A stretch of DNA of 64,000 bases from Pseudomonas sp. ZH-FAD. Lineage in GTDB: Bacteria > Pseudomonadota > Gammaproteobacteria > Pseudomonadales > Pseudomonadaceae. Shown in pieces: positions 47,296 through 56,195 of this stretch; the first letter of the stretch is position 1; each line of letters starts with the position of its first letter. Both the position numbers and the translations under genes were made by a program. Under the pieces are notes generated by a model, which ran no database searches, had not been told where the DNA came from, and was given only the letters and a program-made list of their open reading frames with translations. The DNA is taken from contig NZ_PGLR01000005.1 in NCBI RefSeq assembly GCF_002803095.1, positions 1 to 64,000 on the forward strand. The letters are read 5' to 3'.

Positions 47296-48651
47296 ATGTC
47301 CGATCGTTACCTCGCTTTCGCCAACTCCTCCACCGGCCGCCGCCTAGTTGGCGCCCTCGGCCTGCCGGCGCCTGTGCGCCTGGAACGCTGGATGGCCGGC
47401 CGCGTGCGACCGGTGGACGGAGCCCTGCTGCTCGGTGGTGAAGGCGAACTGCTCCAGGCCGTGATGCCCTTCGCCAACAAGCTCACCGATCAACTCTTCT
47501 CAGCTCGCGATGGCCAGCTCGACCTGCCCCGTTGGACCGCCGAGCACGGCCCCAAACTCAAGGCGTTGGTCTTCGACGCCAGCCATCTGACCCGTTTCGA
47601 GCAACTGATCGAGCTGCGCGATTTCTTCCAGCCCACCTTCAAGGGGTTGGCCAATAGCCCTCGCGTGGTGGTGCTGGGGCGTGCGCCCGAGTCGCTCAAA
47701 GATCCGATTGCCGCCAGCGTGCAGCGTTCACTGGAAGGTTTCACCCGCTCGCTGGGCAAGGAAATCCGTCGCGGTGGCAGCGTACAGTTGCTCTATATCG
47801 GCAAGGGTGGCGAGCAGCAACTGGAAGGCGCGCTGCGCTTCTTCCTCTCGCCCAAGAGTGCCTATGTTTCTGGCCAGGTGCTGCGCCTGGGCGCCTGCGG
47901 CGAACAGGTCAAGGACTGGACGCGCCCATTGGCCGGCAAGAAGGCCCTGGTCACCGGCGCCTCGCGTGGTATCGGTGCCGCCATCGCCGAAGTGCTGGCC
48001 CGTGACGGCGCCGAGGTGGTGCTGCTCGATGTGCCACAGGCGGCCGATGCGCTGCAGGCGCTGGCCGCACGCCTGGGTGGGCAGGCGGTGACCCTGGACA
48101 TCTGCGCCGAGGATGCGCCGCAGCGCCTGGTCGAGGCGCTGCCCGAGGGCCTGGATATCGTCGTGCACAACGCCGGCATCACCCGCGACAAGACCCTGGC
48201 GAAGATGAGCGATGCGTTCTGGAACTCGGTGATCGACGTCAACCTCAAGGCGCCGCAGGTGCTGACCCAGGCGCTGCTGGACGCCGACAAGCTGCACGAC
48301 AACGGCCGCGTGGTGCTGATCGCCTCGATCAGCGGCATCGCCGGCAACATGGGCCAGACCAACTACGCGGTGAGCAAGGCTGGCGTTATCGGCCTGGCTC
48401 AGGCCTGGGCACCGGCCCTGGCGAAGAAAGGCATCAGCATCAACGCGGTAGCCCCCGGCTTCATCGAAACCCAGATGACCGCCGCCATTCCGCTTGGCAT
48501 CCGCGAAGCCGGTCGACGGATGAACTCGATGAGTCAGGGTGGCCTGCCGCAGGACGTCGCCGAAGCCGTGGCCTGGTTCGCCCAACCGGGCTCGGGCGCG
48601 GTGACCGCGCAGGTGCTGCGCGTGTGCGGGCAGAGCCTGCTGGGCGCCTGA
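47296..48651 (+). CDS. High-molecular-weight 3-oxoacyl-ACP/CoA reductase (FabG4-like)
   Basis: 451 residues: an N-terminal flavodoxin-like, catalytically degenerate domain (about 1-205) and a C-terminal short-chain dehydrogenase domain with the NAD(P) motif TGASRGIG and active site S-x12-Y-x3-K (SISGIAGNMGQTNYAVSKAG). This two-domain form is the FabG4 type, which reduces 3-ketoacyl-CoA. AGGAG lies 6 bp before the ATG at 47296; the longer open frame runs into repeat copy E and was rejected. Confidence 0.9.
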   Translation: MSDRYLAFANSSTGRRLVGALGLPAPVRLERWMAGRVRPVDGALLLGGEGELLQAVMPFANKLTDQLFSARDGQLDLPRWTAEHGPKLKALVFDASHLTRFEQLIELRDFFQPTFKGLANSPRVVVLGRAPESLKDPIAASVQRSLEGFTRSLGKEIRRGGSVQLLYIGKGGEQQLEGALRFFLSPKSAYVSGQVLRLGACGEQVKDWTRPLAGKKALVTGASRGIGAAIAEVLARDGAEVVLLDVPQAADALQALAARLGGQAVTLDICAEDAPQRLVEALPEGLDIVVHNAGITRDKTLAKMSDAFWNSVIDVNLKAPQVLTQALLDADKLHDNGRVVLIASISGIAGNMGQTNYAVSKAGVIGLAQAWAPALAKKGISINAVAPGFIETQMTAAIPLGIREAGRRMNSMSQGGLPQDVAEAVAWFAQPGSGAVTAQVLRVCGQSLLGA

Positions 48652-48663
48652 GACATCTGCGCT

Positions 48664-48769
48664 GGTGGGCTGAAGCGGATCGCCGCCCGGCCCACCCTAC
48701 GGTTACAGGCGAGTGACTATGTGTGGGAGGCGCTTCAGCGGCGACGGTCGCGGCTAAAGCCCCTCCCAC
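48664..48769. repeat. Two extragenic repeat units after the FabG-like gene
   Basis: 48664-48700 is an inverted copy of the 9837-9872 unit (ggtgggctgaagcggatcgc…). 48723-48769 is an inverted pair of the gtgggaggcg...cctcccac family. Confidence 0.65.
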
Positions 48770-48778
48770 AGGATGGCA

Positions 48779-49771
48779 TCAACCTTTGCCGCGCTTGCGA
48801 AACTCCACCGGTGTTTCCCCGACCCAGCGCTTGAACGCGCGATAGAAGGTGCTCGGCTCGGAGAAGCCGGTGCGCTCGACTATCACTTCGATGCGCTCAT
48901 CGGTCTTGAGCAGCAGCTCCTTGGCCAGGCGACAGCGATAGTCGGTGATCAGGTCGTTGAAGCGCACCCCAGCCATGGCCAGGCGCTCACGCAAGCGCCG
49001 CGCCGGCATATTCAGGCGCGCTGCTACCTGCTCCAGGGTGGCGCCGCCATTGACCAACAACTCGGCGATCAGCTCTCGCACTTGGCGCACCAGGTCCAGC
49101 CTCTCCACTTCCGCCAATTGCCGCCGCGCCAGCGACTCGTGCATGCGCAGCAATTCCGGGGCGGCGTGGCGCGAAGCCTTGTTCAGTACCGCAGCGTCGA
49201 ACACTAGCGCGCAATCCTCGGCGCCGAGGCGCACCGGGCAGCCGTAAACCGCCTGATAGCGCTCAGCGGATGCGCCCTCGGCATGTATGAAACGCACTTC
49301 ACGCGGGCGGAAATCGTTTTCGGTCAAGGCCGCGAACAGACGGATCACCGCCCCCGCCAACATTTCCGGGAAATGCCGCGGCGTGTCGGCCTCCACGCCC
49401 AGCGTCAGCACGGCCATATCGCCGTCCACGTCCAGACGCGCGCTGAGGGTGTCAGAGAGCAGGCGCACGTAGCGCAGCGCATGGCGCAGGCCAACGCCAA
49501 AGGTTTCGCTGGAGAGAAACAGATACTCCAGAAGCAGGCCATGGAAAGCGGGCAGGTGCTGGGCCAGGTACAGGCCGACGTGCTCCTCGCCGCACTCTTC
49601 GCTGGCGGCCTTCCAGAACGCGGCCTGGGCCGCATGGGGAAAGCGGCCAGCCGGCAGCCCGCCAGGAGGCAGGCCAACGCGCACCAGCACGCGGTCAGGA
49701 TCAGTTCCGCTGGCACGCAGGGCATCGATTACCGGGCGCATCAGCGCCACATCGTCGGTCAGATCACGCAT
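48779..49771 (-). CDS. AraC-family transcriptional regulator
   Basis: 330 residues. N-terminal AraC-type 'arabinose-binding' ligand domain (about 20-205) and a C-terminal AraC helix-turn-helix pair (LEQVAARLNMPARRLRERL...; ...VIVERTGFSEPSTFYRAFKRWVGETPVEFRK). It lies between the FabG-like and MaoC-like genes and is divergent from the latter, so it is a likely local regulator of fatty-acyl metabolism. Two 10-bp direct repeats lie just upstream. Confidence 0.92.
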   Translation of the reverse strand: MRDLTDDVALMRPVIDALRASGTDPDRVLVRVGLPPGGLPAGRFPHAAQAAFWKAASEECGEEHVGLYLAQHLPAFHGLLLEYLFLSSETFGVGLRHALRYVRLLSDTLSARLDVDGDMAVLTLGVEADTPRHFPEMLAGAVIRLFAALTENDFRPREVRFIHAEGASAERYQAVYGCPVRLGAEDCALVFDAAVLNKASRHAAPELLRMHESLARRQLAEVERLDLVRQVRELIAELLVNGGATLEQVAARLNMPARRLRERLAMAGVRFNDLITDYRCRLAKELLLKTDERIEVIVERTGFSEPSTFYRAFKRWVGETPVEFRKRGKG

Positions 49772-49788
49772 GATTCCTGCTGTTCTTC

Positions 49789-49811
49789 TTATTAGTGAGC
49801 ATTATTCGTGA
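49789..49811. promoter_or_regulatory. Direct repeats upstream of the AraC-family gene
   Basis: ttattagtga (49789-49798) and ttattcgtga (49802-49811) match at 9 of 10 positions with a 13-bp period. AraC-family proteins bind such direct repeats; this site could serve autoregulation or the divergent MaoC promoter. Confidence 0.45.
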
Positions 49812-49960
49812 ACGGCGCCATCTTAGGGGCAGCGAGCCGCCGCGCGCAAACCACGTCGCAGACCGATTGGCTAGCCTGCGCACACGCTGGGCAGAACAGC
49901 CAATGCCAGCGTGGGTCTGAGGGTTAAGCTGCTGTCATTCATTCGCCAAGGAGTTCGCCA

Positions 49961-50818
49961 ATGGCCATCGACTGGCTCGATCTCGATACACCACCGGCCC
50001 TGCCCGGCCTGTTCCTGCGCTCAGCCCTGCGCCGCAAGGTGACTGGCCGCCAGTTACCCAATATCGGTCTGCGCTGCCGCGTGGAGGTGGAGCCGCAGCA
50101 CCTGGCGCGCTATCGCCAGGTCTGCGCTATCGCAGACAGCCCCTACCTGCCACCGGTCTATCCGCATGTGCTGGCCTTCGGTCTGCAGATGAAGTTGCTC
50201 ACCGACCGCCGCTTTCCGTTCCCACTGCTGGGCCTGGTGCATCTGGAGAATCGTGTCCGCGTATTGCGTCCGCTGGGCGGGCTGGGGCCGTTCCAGATCA
50301 GCGTGCAGGTCACCGACCTGCAACCGCACGACAAGGGCGCCACCTTCAGCCTGATCACCCGGTTGGAAGATCAGCTCGGCCTGCTCTGGGAAGGTGACAG
50401 CCGCATTCTCTGCCGCGCCATGCGTCTCGAAGGGCAGGCGCAGCCACACCCCGAGCACGAACCTTTGCCGCTGGCGCCGCTGGCCGACTGGGCCGCACCC
50501 GCCGATACCGGCCGGCGTTACGCGCGCGTGGCCGGCGACTACAACCCGATCCACCTGTACGCCGCAACGGCACGCCTGTTCGGCTTCCCGCGTGCAATCG
50601 CCCATGGTCTGTGGAACAAGGCGCGCAGCCTGGCGGCCCTGCAGGCACACCTGCCGCAGGCCGGCTACGTGGTCGAGGTGCGGTTCCAGAAGCCGGTGCT
50701 GCTGCCCACCCACGTGGCCCTGCAAGCCAGCGAGCCGGGCGCCAACGGCCAGTTCCGCCTTATCGGCGAAAGCGACACCCCGCATATGGCCGGTAGCTGG
50801 CAACCGTTGACTGTCTGA
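49961..50818 (+). CDS. MaoC-like (hot-dog fold) enoyl hydratase/dehydratase
   Basis: 285 residues with a double hot-dog arrangement. The C-terminal half carries the hydratase-2 motif YARVAGDYNPIHLYAATARLFGFPRAIAHGLW, with catalytic Asp and His. It would hydrate 2-enoyl-CoA to (R)-3-hydroxyacyl-CoA. AAGGAG precedes the ATG. Together with the neighbouring thiolase and FabG4-like reductase it gives three of the four steps of a fatty-acyl elongation or degradation cycle. Confidence 0.88.
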   Translation: MAIDWLDLDTPPALPGLFLRSALRRKVTGRQLPNIGLRCRVEVEPQHLARYRQVCAIADSPYLPPVYPHVLAFGLQMKLLTDRRFPFPLLGLVHLENRVRVLRPLGGLGPFQISVQVTDLQPHDKGATFSLITRLEDQLGLLWEGDSRILCRAMRLEGQAQPHPEHEPLPLAPLADWAAPADTGRRYARVAGDYNPIHLYAATARLFGFPRAIAHGLWNKARSLAALQAHLPQAGYVVEVRFQKPVLLPTHVALQASEPGANGQFRLIGESDTPHMAGSWQPLTV

Positions 50819-50821
50819 CGT

Positions 50822-50963
50822 GGCCCGATGTTATCCGGGAGCTGATATCGAGAGCATCCGCCCCGGATTGCATCCGGGCTACGGGCTATGCGTTTGCGTA
50901 GGAGCGAGCTCTACTCGCGAATCTGGCCAGCGGAAAAGCTTCGCGAGCCCAGCTCGCTCCCAC
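50822..50963. repeat. Two extragenic repeat pairs after the MaoC-like gene
   Basis: 50822-50882 is of the gtagcccggatgcaatccgg family (degenerate left unit, good right unit). 50898-50963 is an inverted pair of gtaggagcgagct/agctcgctcccac. Nothing else was seen in the 236-bp gap. Confidence 0.65.
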
Positions 50964-51054
50964 AAAAGTCGCTGTTCTGCCGACGCCTTCCCGCCAACGA
51001 CTTGCGGTCACCTCCGTTCGCGCCGAAGCTATGCGGCTTGAACGGAGCCGCATC

Positions 51055-51360
51055 ATGAACCTCGTTGAACTTACCGCCCGCATGCACGCCATTCGCGATC
51101 ACAACGACTGGCGTCGTTACCAAAGCCCGAAGAACCTGGTCATGGCCGCCAGCGTGGAAATGGCCGAGCTGGTGGAAATCTTCCAGTGGCTGAGCGAGGA
51201 GCAGTCGCGCCAGTTGCCTGCCGAACAGCTCGCCCATGCCGGCCAGGAAGTGGCCGACGTGGTGCTCTATCTGCTGCAACTGTGCAGCGAACTGGGCCTC
51301 GACATGAACCAGGCGGTGCTCGACAAGCTCGCCGACAACGAACGGCGCTTCCTCAAATGA
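51055..51360 (+). CDS. MazG-like nucleotide pyrophosphohydrolase
   Basis: 101 residues, a single all-alpha NTP-PPase domain with the Mg-binding pattern EMAELVEIFQW...EVADVVLYLLQ (ExxE then ExxD), as in RS21-C6/dCTPase-type enzymes that clear non-canonical dNTPs. CGGAG precedes the ATG at 51055. It overlaps cmoM by 4 bp. Confidence 0.9.
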   Translation: MNLVELTARMHAIRDHNDWRRYQSPKNLVMAASVEMAELVEIFQWLSEEQSRQLPAEQLAHAGQEVADVVLYLLQLCSELGLDMNQAVLDKLADNERRFLK

Positions 51361-52106
51361 GTGATCGTCACTTCGATGAGCTCACCACCCGTTTCGCCGA
51401 GAAGATCTACGGCGGCGCCAAGGGTGCGATCCGCCTCGCCGTGCTGCAGGCCGACCTGGCCGAGGCGCTGCCGGATCGCCCGCTACGCGTATTGGACGTC
51501 GGCGCCGGCCTGGGTCATATGAGCCTGTGGCTGGCCCAGCGTGGTCACCAGGTCACCCTGGCCGAGCCGGCCGAACCCATGCTCGAAGGTGCGCGCCAGC
51601 GTTTTGTAGAAGCAGGCCAGAACGCCACGTTCATCCAGGCGCCCTGGCAGGAACTGCTCGGCCAGCTGCAAGAGCCCTTCGATCTGGTGCTGTGCCACGC
51701 CGTGCTGGAATGGCTGGCCGAGCCGGCAGCCATCCTGCCGGTGCTGCACCAGCTGACGGCCAAAGATGGCTGGCTGTCGCTGGCCTTCTACAACAAGGAC
51801 GCGCTGATCTACCGCAACCTGCTCAAGGGCCATTTTCGCAAGCTGCGCAAGGAACACTTCGCCGGCGAGAAACAGAGCCTGACCCCACAGCAACCGGTCG
51901 ACCCACGCGAGCTGGCCACGCAACTCGCAGCCTACTGGCAGGTCGAAAGCCGTAGCGGCGTACGCGTATTCCACGATTACATGCCGCCGCAATTTCAGGC
52001 CAAGGCCGAACTGATCGACCTGCTGGAAATGGAACTGGCGCACCGCCGCCACCCCAGCTTCGAGGGGCTCGGCCGCTACCTGCACTGGATCTGCCGACCA
52101 CGCTGA
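51357..52106 (+). CDS. cmoM: tRNA 5-carboxymethoxyuridine methyltransferase CmoM (SmtA)
   Basis: 249 residues. SAM-dependent enzyme that methylates cmo5U34 to mcmo5U in certain tRNAs. SAM motif LRVLDVGAGLGHMSLWLAQRGH, and the family features AFYNKDALIYRNLLKGHF and the ending RYLHWICR. The ATG overlaps the MazG-like stop (ATGA); the long upstream open frame is a shadow. Confidence 0.93.
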   Translation: MSDRHFDELTTRFAEKIYGGAKGAIRLAVLQADLAEALPDRPLRVLDVGAGLGHMSLWLAQRGHQVTLAEPAEPMLEGARQRFVEAGQNATFIQAPWQELLGQLQEPFDLVLCHAVLEWLAEPAAILPVLHQLTAKDGWLSLAFYNKDALIYRNLLKGHFRKLRKEHFAGEKQSLTPQQPVDPRELATQLAAYWQVESRSGVRVFHDYMPPQFQAKAELIDLLEMELAHRRHPSFEGLGRYLHWICRPR

Positions 52107-52181
52107 GCGCGTTGGACGAAGCCGACAGTCCGGCGTAGCCTGAAGCCATCGGGGATGTCGCGCGCGACCACGGAGACGACC

Positions 52182-52763
52182 ATGCGCACCGCCATAGCCA
52201 TACTCATCCTGCCGCTGCTGGCTGCCTGCCAGAGCCAGAACCCATACCAGGCCGAATCACTGCCGATGCCACCAGCACCGCCTGGCGCGGCGACGACCTT
52301 CGACCGCAGCGCCTATCCAGCGGCACCACGTGACTACGGCCGCTACCGCAGCTGGAGTTGGCTGGATGGCCGTGCGCCTGGCGGTGATCAACTGGCCGAC
52401 AGCGTCAGCGCCGGCCTCGACCAGTACGGCCTACGTCCGGCACTCAATGGCCCCGGCGACGTGTTGGTCAACGCCCGTATCAGCCAGGAAACCCGCCTGC
52501 GCCAATATCAGGACAACGTCGGCGGCTACTACGGCACCGGCAGCCACTGGGACCGCCGCTACGGCGCCTACGGTAGCGTCCCTATCGTGCGCACCTACGA
52601 ACAGAAAGTGGCGGTAGTGCGCATCGAACTGATCGACCCACGCGACCGCCAGGTGGTCTGGTCAGGCAGCGGCGAAGCCGTGGCCGGCAAGGACCAGGCG
52701 GCGCAGGCCGACGCCATGCGCGCGGCCATCCGCAGCGCGCTGGACGGCTATCCCCCCTATTGA
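52182..52763 (+). CDS. DUF4136 lipoprotein (first of two)
   Basis: 193 residues. Lipoprotein signal [16 protein letters not shown] with the lipobox Cys16, then a DUF4136 domain ([15 protein letters not shown]...[17 protein letters not shown]...[10 protein letters not shown]). CGGAG precedes the ATG. Outer-membrane or periplasmic location is expected; function is unknown. Followed 21 bp on by a paralogue. Confidence 0.87.
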   Translation: MRTAIAILILPLLAACQSQNPYQAESLPMPPAPPGAATTFDRSAYPAAPRDYGRYRSWSWLDGRAPGGDQLADSVSAGLDQYGLRPALNGPGDVLVNARISQETRLRQYQDNVGGYYGTGSHWDRRYGAYGSVPIVRTYEQKVAVVRIELIDPRDRQVVWSGSGEAVAGKDQAAQADAMRAAIRSALDGYPPY

Positions 52764-52784
52764 TCGACTGCCCCGGAGAGCATC

Positions 52785-53339
52785 ATGCGTAACCTGTCCT
52801 ACCTGATCCTGGCCCTGCTGCTAAGTGGCTGCGCCAGCGTCAGCCTGGAGCGCGACTTCGACCCCAGCCGCGACTTCGGCGCCTACCGCAGCTGGAGCTG
52901 GATGGATGACAAGCTCGCCTACCAACCCAATGATGCGCGCCTGAAAAGCGATATCACCGAGGCGCGCATCAGCCAGGCCGTCGCCGAACAACTCGACCAA
53001 CGCGGCCTGCGCCAGGCAGCCGACGGCAACGGTGACCTGAAAGTCCAGAGCGTGCTGATCGTCGACGAGCGCCAGGATCAGATCACCACCCAGTACGGCG
53101 GTGGCTGGGGCGGCTATTGGGGTGGCTACTGGGGCGGCCCGGCTTTCACCGAAACGCGCCGCGTGGACTACAAGGTCGCGACCCTGCAGATCGACCTGTA
53201 CGACGCCAAAGACGGCAAACTGGTCTGGCGCGGCAGCGGTGAGCAGGTGATGCGCAGCCAACCGCCAACGCCGGCCGAACGTGAACGAGCGATCCGCGAG
53301 ACCGTTACCCAGGTGCTCTCGCAATATCCTCCGCGCTGA
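52785..53339 (+). CDS. DUF4136 lipoprotein (second of two)
   Basis: 184 residues. Signal MRNLSYLILALLLSGC (lipobox Cys16) and a DUF4136 domain with the same 'FGAYRSWSWMDD', 'ITEARISQAV' and 'LVWRGSGEQVM' blocks as its neighbour, so the pair arose by duplication. A Gly/Trp/Tyr-rich segment (GGGWGGYWGGYWGG) replaces the middle loop. Confidence 0.88.
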   Translation: MRNLSYLILALLLSGCASVSLERDFDPSRDFGAYRSWSWMDDKLAYQPNDARLKSDITEARISQAVAEQLDQRGLRQAADGNGDLKVQSVLIVDERQDQITTQYGGGWGGYWGGYWGGPAFTETRRVDYKVATLQIDLYDAKDGKLVWRGSGEQVMRSQPPTPAERERAIRETVTQVLSQYPPR

Positions 53340-53355
53340 ACAAGGATCATCCCGC

Positions 53356-53838
53356 TTGAACGCAAACCTGCAACACCGCCCGGCCACGGCCGCCGACCTT
53401 GGCGAGGTGGTCGGCTTCCCGCAAAACGCCGAGGAACTGTTCTTCTGCTACCCCAAGGCCATCTGGCCGCTGAACGTCGGCCAGCTCGCCGCCGCCATAG
53501 CCGAGCGCCGCGACAGCACCGTGGTTGAACTCGACGGCAGGATCGCCGGCTTCGCCAACTTCTATCAATGGCAACACAGCGAGTTCTGTGCCCTGGGCAA
53601 CCTGATGGTGGCGCCCTGGGCGCGCAGCCAGGGCGTGGCACAGTACTTGGTGGGGGTGATGGAGAAGCTCACGCGCGAGCGCTACAAGGCGCCGCTGATG
53701 AAGGTTTCCTGCTTCAACGCCAACGCCGGCGGCCTGCTGCTCTACACCCGTCTCGGCTACCAGACCGTCGGCATCGTCGAACGCCGCGGCCCGGATGGCA
53801 GCCGCGTGGCACTGGTACAGTTGGAAAAACGGCTTTAG
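53356..53838 (+). CDS. GNAT-family N-acetyltransferase
   Basis: 160 residues. Acetyl-CoA motif region NLMVAPWARSQGVAQYLVGVMEKLT, followed by VSCFNANAGGLLLYTRLGYQTVG, typical of ribosomal-protein-acetyltransferase-like GNATs. The start is taken as TTG at 53356 with AAGGA upstream; no ATG is available at a sensible position. Probably co-transcribed with the lipoprotein genes. Confidence 0.85.
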   Translation: MNANLQHRPATAADLGEVVGFPQNAEELFFCYPKAIWPLNVGQLAAAIAERRDSTVVELDGRIAGFANFYQWQHSEFCALGNLMVAPWARSQGVAQYLVGVMEKLTRERYKAPLMKVSCFNANAGGLLLYTRLGYQTVGIVERRGPDGSRVALVQLEKRL

Positions 53839-53861
53839 AGCAGCGCCCTGCTGACGGTTCT

Positions 53862-54758
53862 TTAACGGGCCTCAACAGCCACCGGCATGGATTTGAGCCA
53901 TCCGCGCAGGCTGAGAAAAACCGAGCGGGAGTTTCCCAGCGGTAGTAAACGACCGCGCTCTACATGACGAGTTGCGCCAAGCTGATAGCGCAGAGTCTGT
54001 TCCTGACTGGCGATCCCGGAGAATCTGCTCGTGCGCCAGTCGCTTGCCAATAACGCGGCACTGTCATCCACGCCAGCATTGGCGGCAGCATGCAAATGGG
54101 CCGCATCCTGCGCCAGCCATCGACTCAGACAATCCTCGCATTGCACAGGCTCAGCAAAGGATTCTATGCGCCCGGCATATAAGACTTTCTTGCCTTGCAT
54201 CACCCGAGCTTCAGTAACCAACCGCAACACCCGCATGCCTTCGCTGAAGCGCAAGCGTGGAACGATTCGCAGGCTGAGGTCTGCGGTCAGGGACGGCGCA
54301 TAGCCTTGCTCACGTAACTCCCGGCTATACGCAACGTGGTAGTAATCGGCCCAGTCGTGGCCGCTCAGAGCCTGATCAACAGGATCAATCTGGCCTTTGG
54401 CGACCAGACGAGCTTTCTGCTCGATCGCCGATTGCGACAGGTTGGCCAGCAGCATCGAGCTAATTACTACTCCTGCGACGGCAGCACCACCACCTGCTCC
54501 AGTACCGGAGTTCGCCACACCCTGCATGGTGCCGCTGAGATGTCTGGAAGTTTGCTCACCGACCTCGGAAAGCTGCGCAGCATCGACCACCACATCCACA
54601 TTCAACCAACCATCGTCAGGGACGTCGATGACCAGTTGAAAACCCTGTGCCAGCTGCGTTTCCAGCGTATCGCTGCGAGCAGGAGCCAGGTTTGGGTCAG
54701 TCGCACAACCTGACAGTGCAAGCCCAAGAAAACCTGCACCGACCAGACCAAAGCGCAC
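53862..54758 (-). CDS. Hypothetical lipoprotein with a glycine-rich hydrophobic segment
   Basis: 298 residues from a GTG start. Lipoprotein signal ending LALSGC. At about residues 90-112 a glycine-rich hydrophobic stretch (GTGAGGGAAVAGVVISSMLL) could insert in a membrane. Two cysteines in QCEDC are unusual. No family recognised. The GTG lies 2 bp after the stop of the next lipoprotein gene upstream, so translation is coupled and the two products probably act together. Confidence 0.75.
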   Translation of the reverse strand: MRFGLVGAGFLGLALSGCATDPNLAPARSDTLETQLAQGFQLVIDVPDDGWLNVDVVVDAAQLSEVGEQTSRHLSGTMQGVANSGTGAGGGAAVAGVVISSMLLANLSQSAIEQKARLVAKGQIDPVDQALSGHDWADYYHVAYSRELREQGYAPSLTADLSLRIVPRLRFSEGMRVLRLVTEARVMQGKKVLYAGRIESFAEPVQCEDCLSRWLAQDAAHLHAAANAGVDDSAALLASDWRTSRFSGIASQEQTLRYQLGATRHVERGRLLPLGNSRSVFLSLRGWLKSMPVAVEAR

Positions 54759-54760
54759 GA

Positions 54761-55471
54761 TTACTTACTGGATAGCTGCTGCGCATCAAAAGGCAGCAGC
54801 ATCTTTTGCTCGGCTTCGTCCAAAGCCTGGTAGAACGCGTTGGTCAGGTTGGGATATTCAGGCGACTCATCCCATTCGCCTTCTGCCGCACGACTCACAC
54901 CCAAGGGCTGGAAGTAGATCAGGCGATTGTCATCCAGGTCGACAATGGTGGTGACCATTGTGACCTGAGATACCGGGTCGCTGGTAGGAATCATGCCGTA
55001 GTAGCTGCGCGTCGTACCGTTAACACCAAGCATGAGCAACACTACTTTATCGATCCCCTCCTGAGCCTTGAGCGGCGTCATGTCGAGATCGGCGTACCCC
55101 AACTTGCGTTCGGCCTTCTTGAAATCCTTGAAGTCATAGGGCTTGTCCAGCAGCTTGACGGTATAGCCCTGATCCTGCAGGCGCTCGGCAACTTTCTGCT
55201 GCAAGCCGCGCAGACTGGTGGAGTCCCAACTTTCGACCTTCTTGGTCAGTCCCGAGGCCATACCTTTGTTGACGGCAATGTCCAGCAGGCCCTGCTGTCC
55301 GGTCATCTGCACAGAAGGTGCTGGAATCTCGGTAATGGCGATGCCGATGCGATCCTGCTTCTCAGCCCAGAAAGCTTGATCCATGGCAACCGGCGGCTGG
55401 GGCGTGGCACAACCAGTCAATGCAGCCAATGCAATGAATACAACAGCCAGACCGGTACGAATTCCTTTCAT
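54761..55471 (-). CDS. Hypothetical lipoprotein
   Basis: 236 residues. Signal MKGIRTGLAVVFIALAALTGC (lipobox). The body (KQDRIGIAITEIPAPSVQMTGQQGLLDIAVN...GLQQKVAERLQDQGYTVKLLDKP) resembles secreted lipoproteins of unknown role with an alpha/beta fold. First gene of a two-gene operon with the lipoprotein at 53862-54758. Confidence 0.78.
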   Translation of the reverse strand: MKGIRTGLAVVFIALAALTGCATPQPPVAMDQAFWAEKQDRIGIAITEIPAPSVQMTGQQGLLDIAVNKGMASGLTKKVESWDSTSLRGLQQKVAERLQDQGYTVKLLDKPYDFKDFKKAERKLGYADLDMTPLKAQEGIDKVVLLMLGVNGTTRSYYGMIPTSDPVSQVTMVTTIVDLDDNRLIYFQPLGVSRAAEGEWDESPEYPNLTNAFYQALDEAEQKMLLPFDAQQLSSK

Positions 55472-55741
55472 ATGTGTTCATCCATGTTTGTGTAATTGAA
55501 CCTGGCACGGCGGGCCAGATGCAGGCGTGCAAGAGTAATACTATTTAGCCACCACGCAAAGCAGGCACATCATGTAAAGCCCAAATGGTTTCCACATACG
55601 TGCTGCAGTAACCAATTCTGACATGGTGGGGATCAGGGTCACTGGACGGATATACCCAACGTCATGGAATGACGTCGTCAGCTGCGCCCAGCAGCAGAGG
55701 GCAGCATAATTGCGCTTCTTTTGTAGACCTCGGAGCTCCTC

Positions 55742-56191
55742 ATGAACCACATCAGTGGCTGGCTGCTGGCCCTGCCCTTCCTCGCCGGTGCGGTACTGCC
55801 CCTGCAGGCCGGCATCAACGGCCAACTCGCCCGCCATCTGTCCAGCGTTTTCGCCGCGGCACTGATCTCCTTCGCCGTCGGCAGTCTGGCGTTGTTGCTG
55901 ATGACCCTGAGCCAGCGCGAGATGCCCGGACTCAGTGCGCTCAAGGGGCTGACCTGGTGGCACTGGAGCGGTGGCCTGCTCGGCGCCTTCTTCATCGCCA
56001 CCGCCGCCTTCGCCGGGCCACGCGTGGGGGCGCTACTGTTCATGGTGCTGGTGATCGCCGGGCAGTTGGCCATGGCCATCACCCTCGATCATTTCGGCTG
56101 GGCAGGCTTTCGTGAAGCGCCGATAACCTTCAGCAAGGTGGCGGGCTTGCTGCTGATCGTTGCCGGCATCTGGCTGATCCGCCGGGGGTGA
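55742..56191 (+). CDS. YdcZ-like DMT-family transporter (DUF606)
   Basis: 149 residues, five hydrophobic segments, with the DUF606 N-terminal motif LAGAVLPLQAGINGQLARHLSS. Half-size members of the drug/metabolite superfamily that probably dimerise; the substrate is unknown. GGAG lies 6 bp before the ATG. The 270-bp gap upstream holds no other feature that I recognise. Confidence 0.88.
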   Translation: MNHISGWLLALPFLAGAVLPLQAGINGQLARHLSSVFAAALISFAVGSLALLLMTLSQREMPGLSALKGLTWWHWSGGLLGAFFIATAAFAGPRVGALLFMVLVIAGQLAMAITLDHFGWAGFREAPITFSKVAGLLLIVAGIWLIRRG

Positions 56192-56195
56192 AAAG

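Noticed and set aside
54300..54640. Plus-strand frames inside the lipoprotein gene
   Set aside because: No ribosome site and no homology; antisense shadows of the coding strand.
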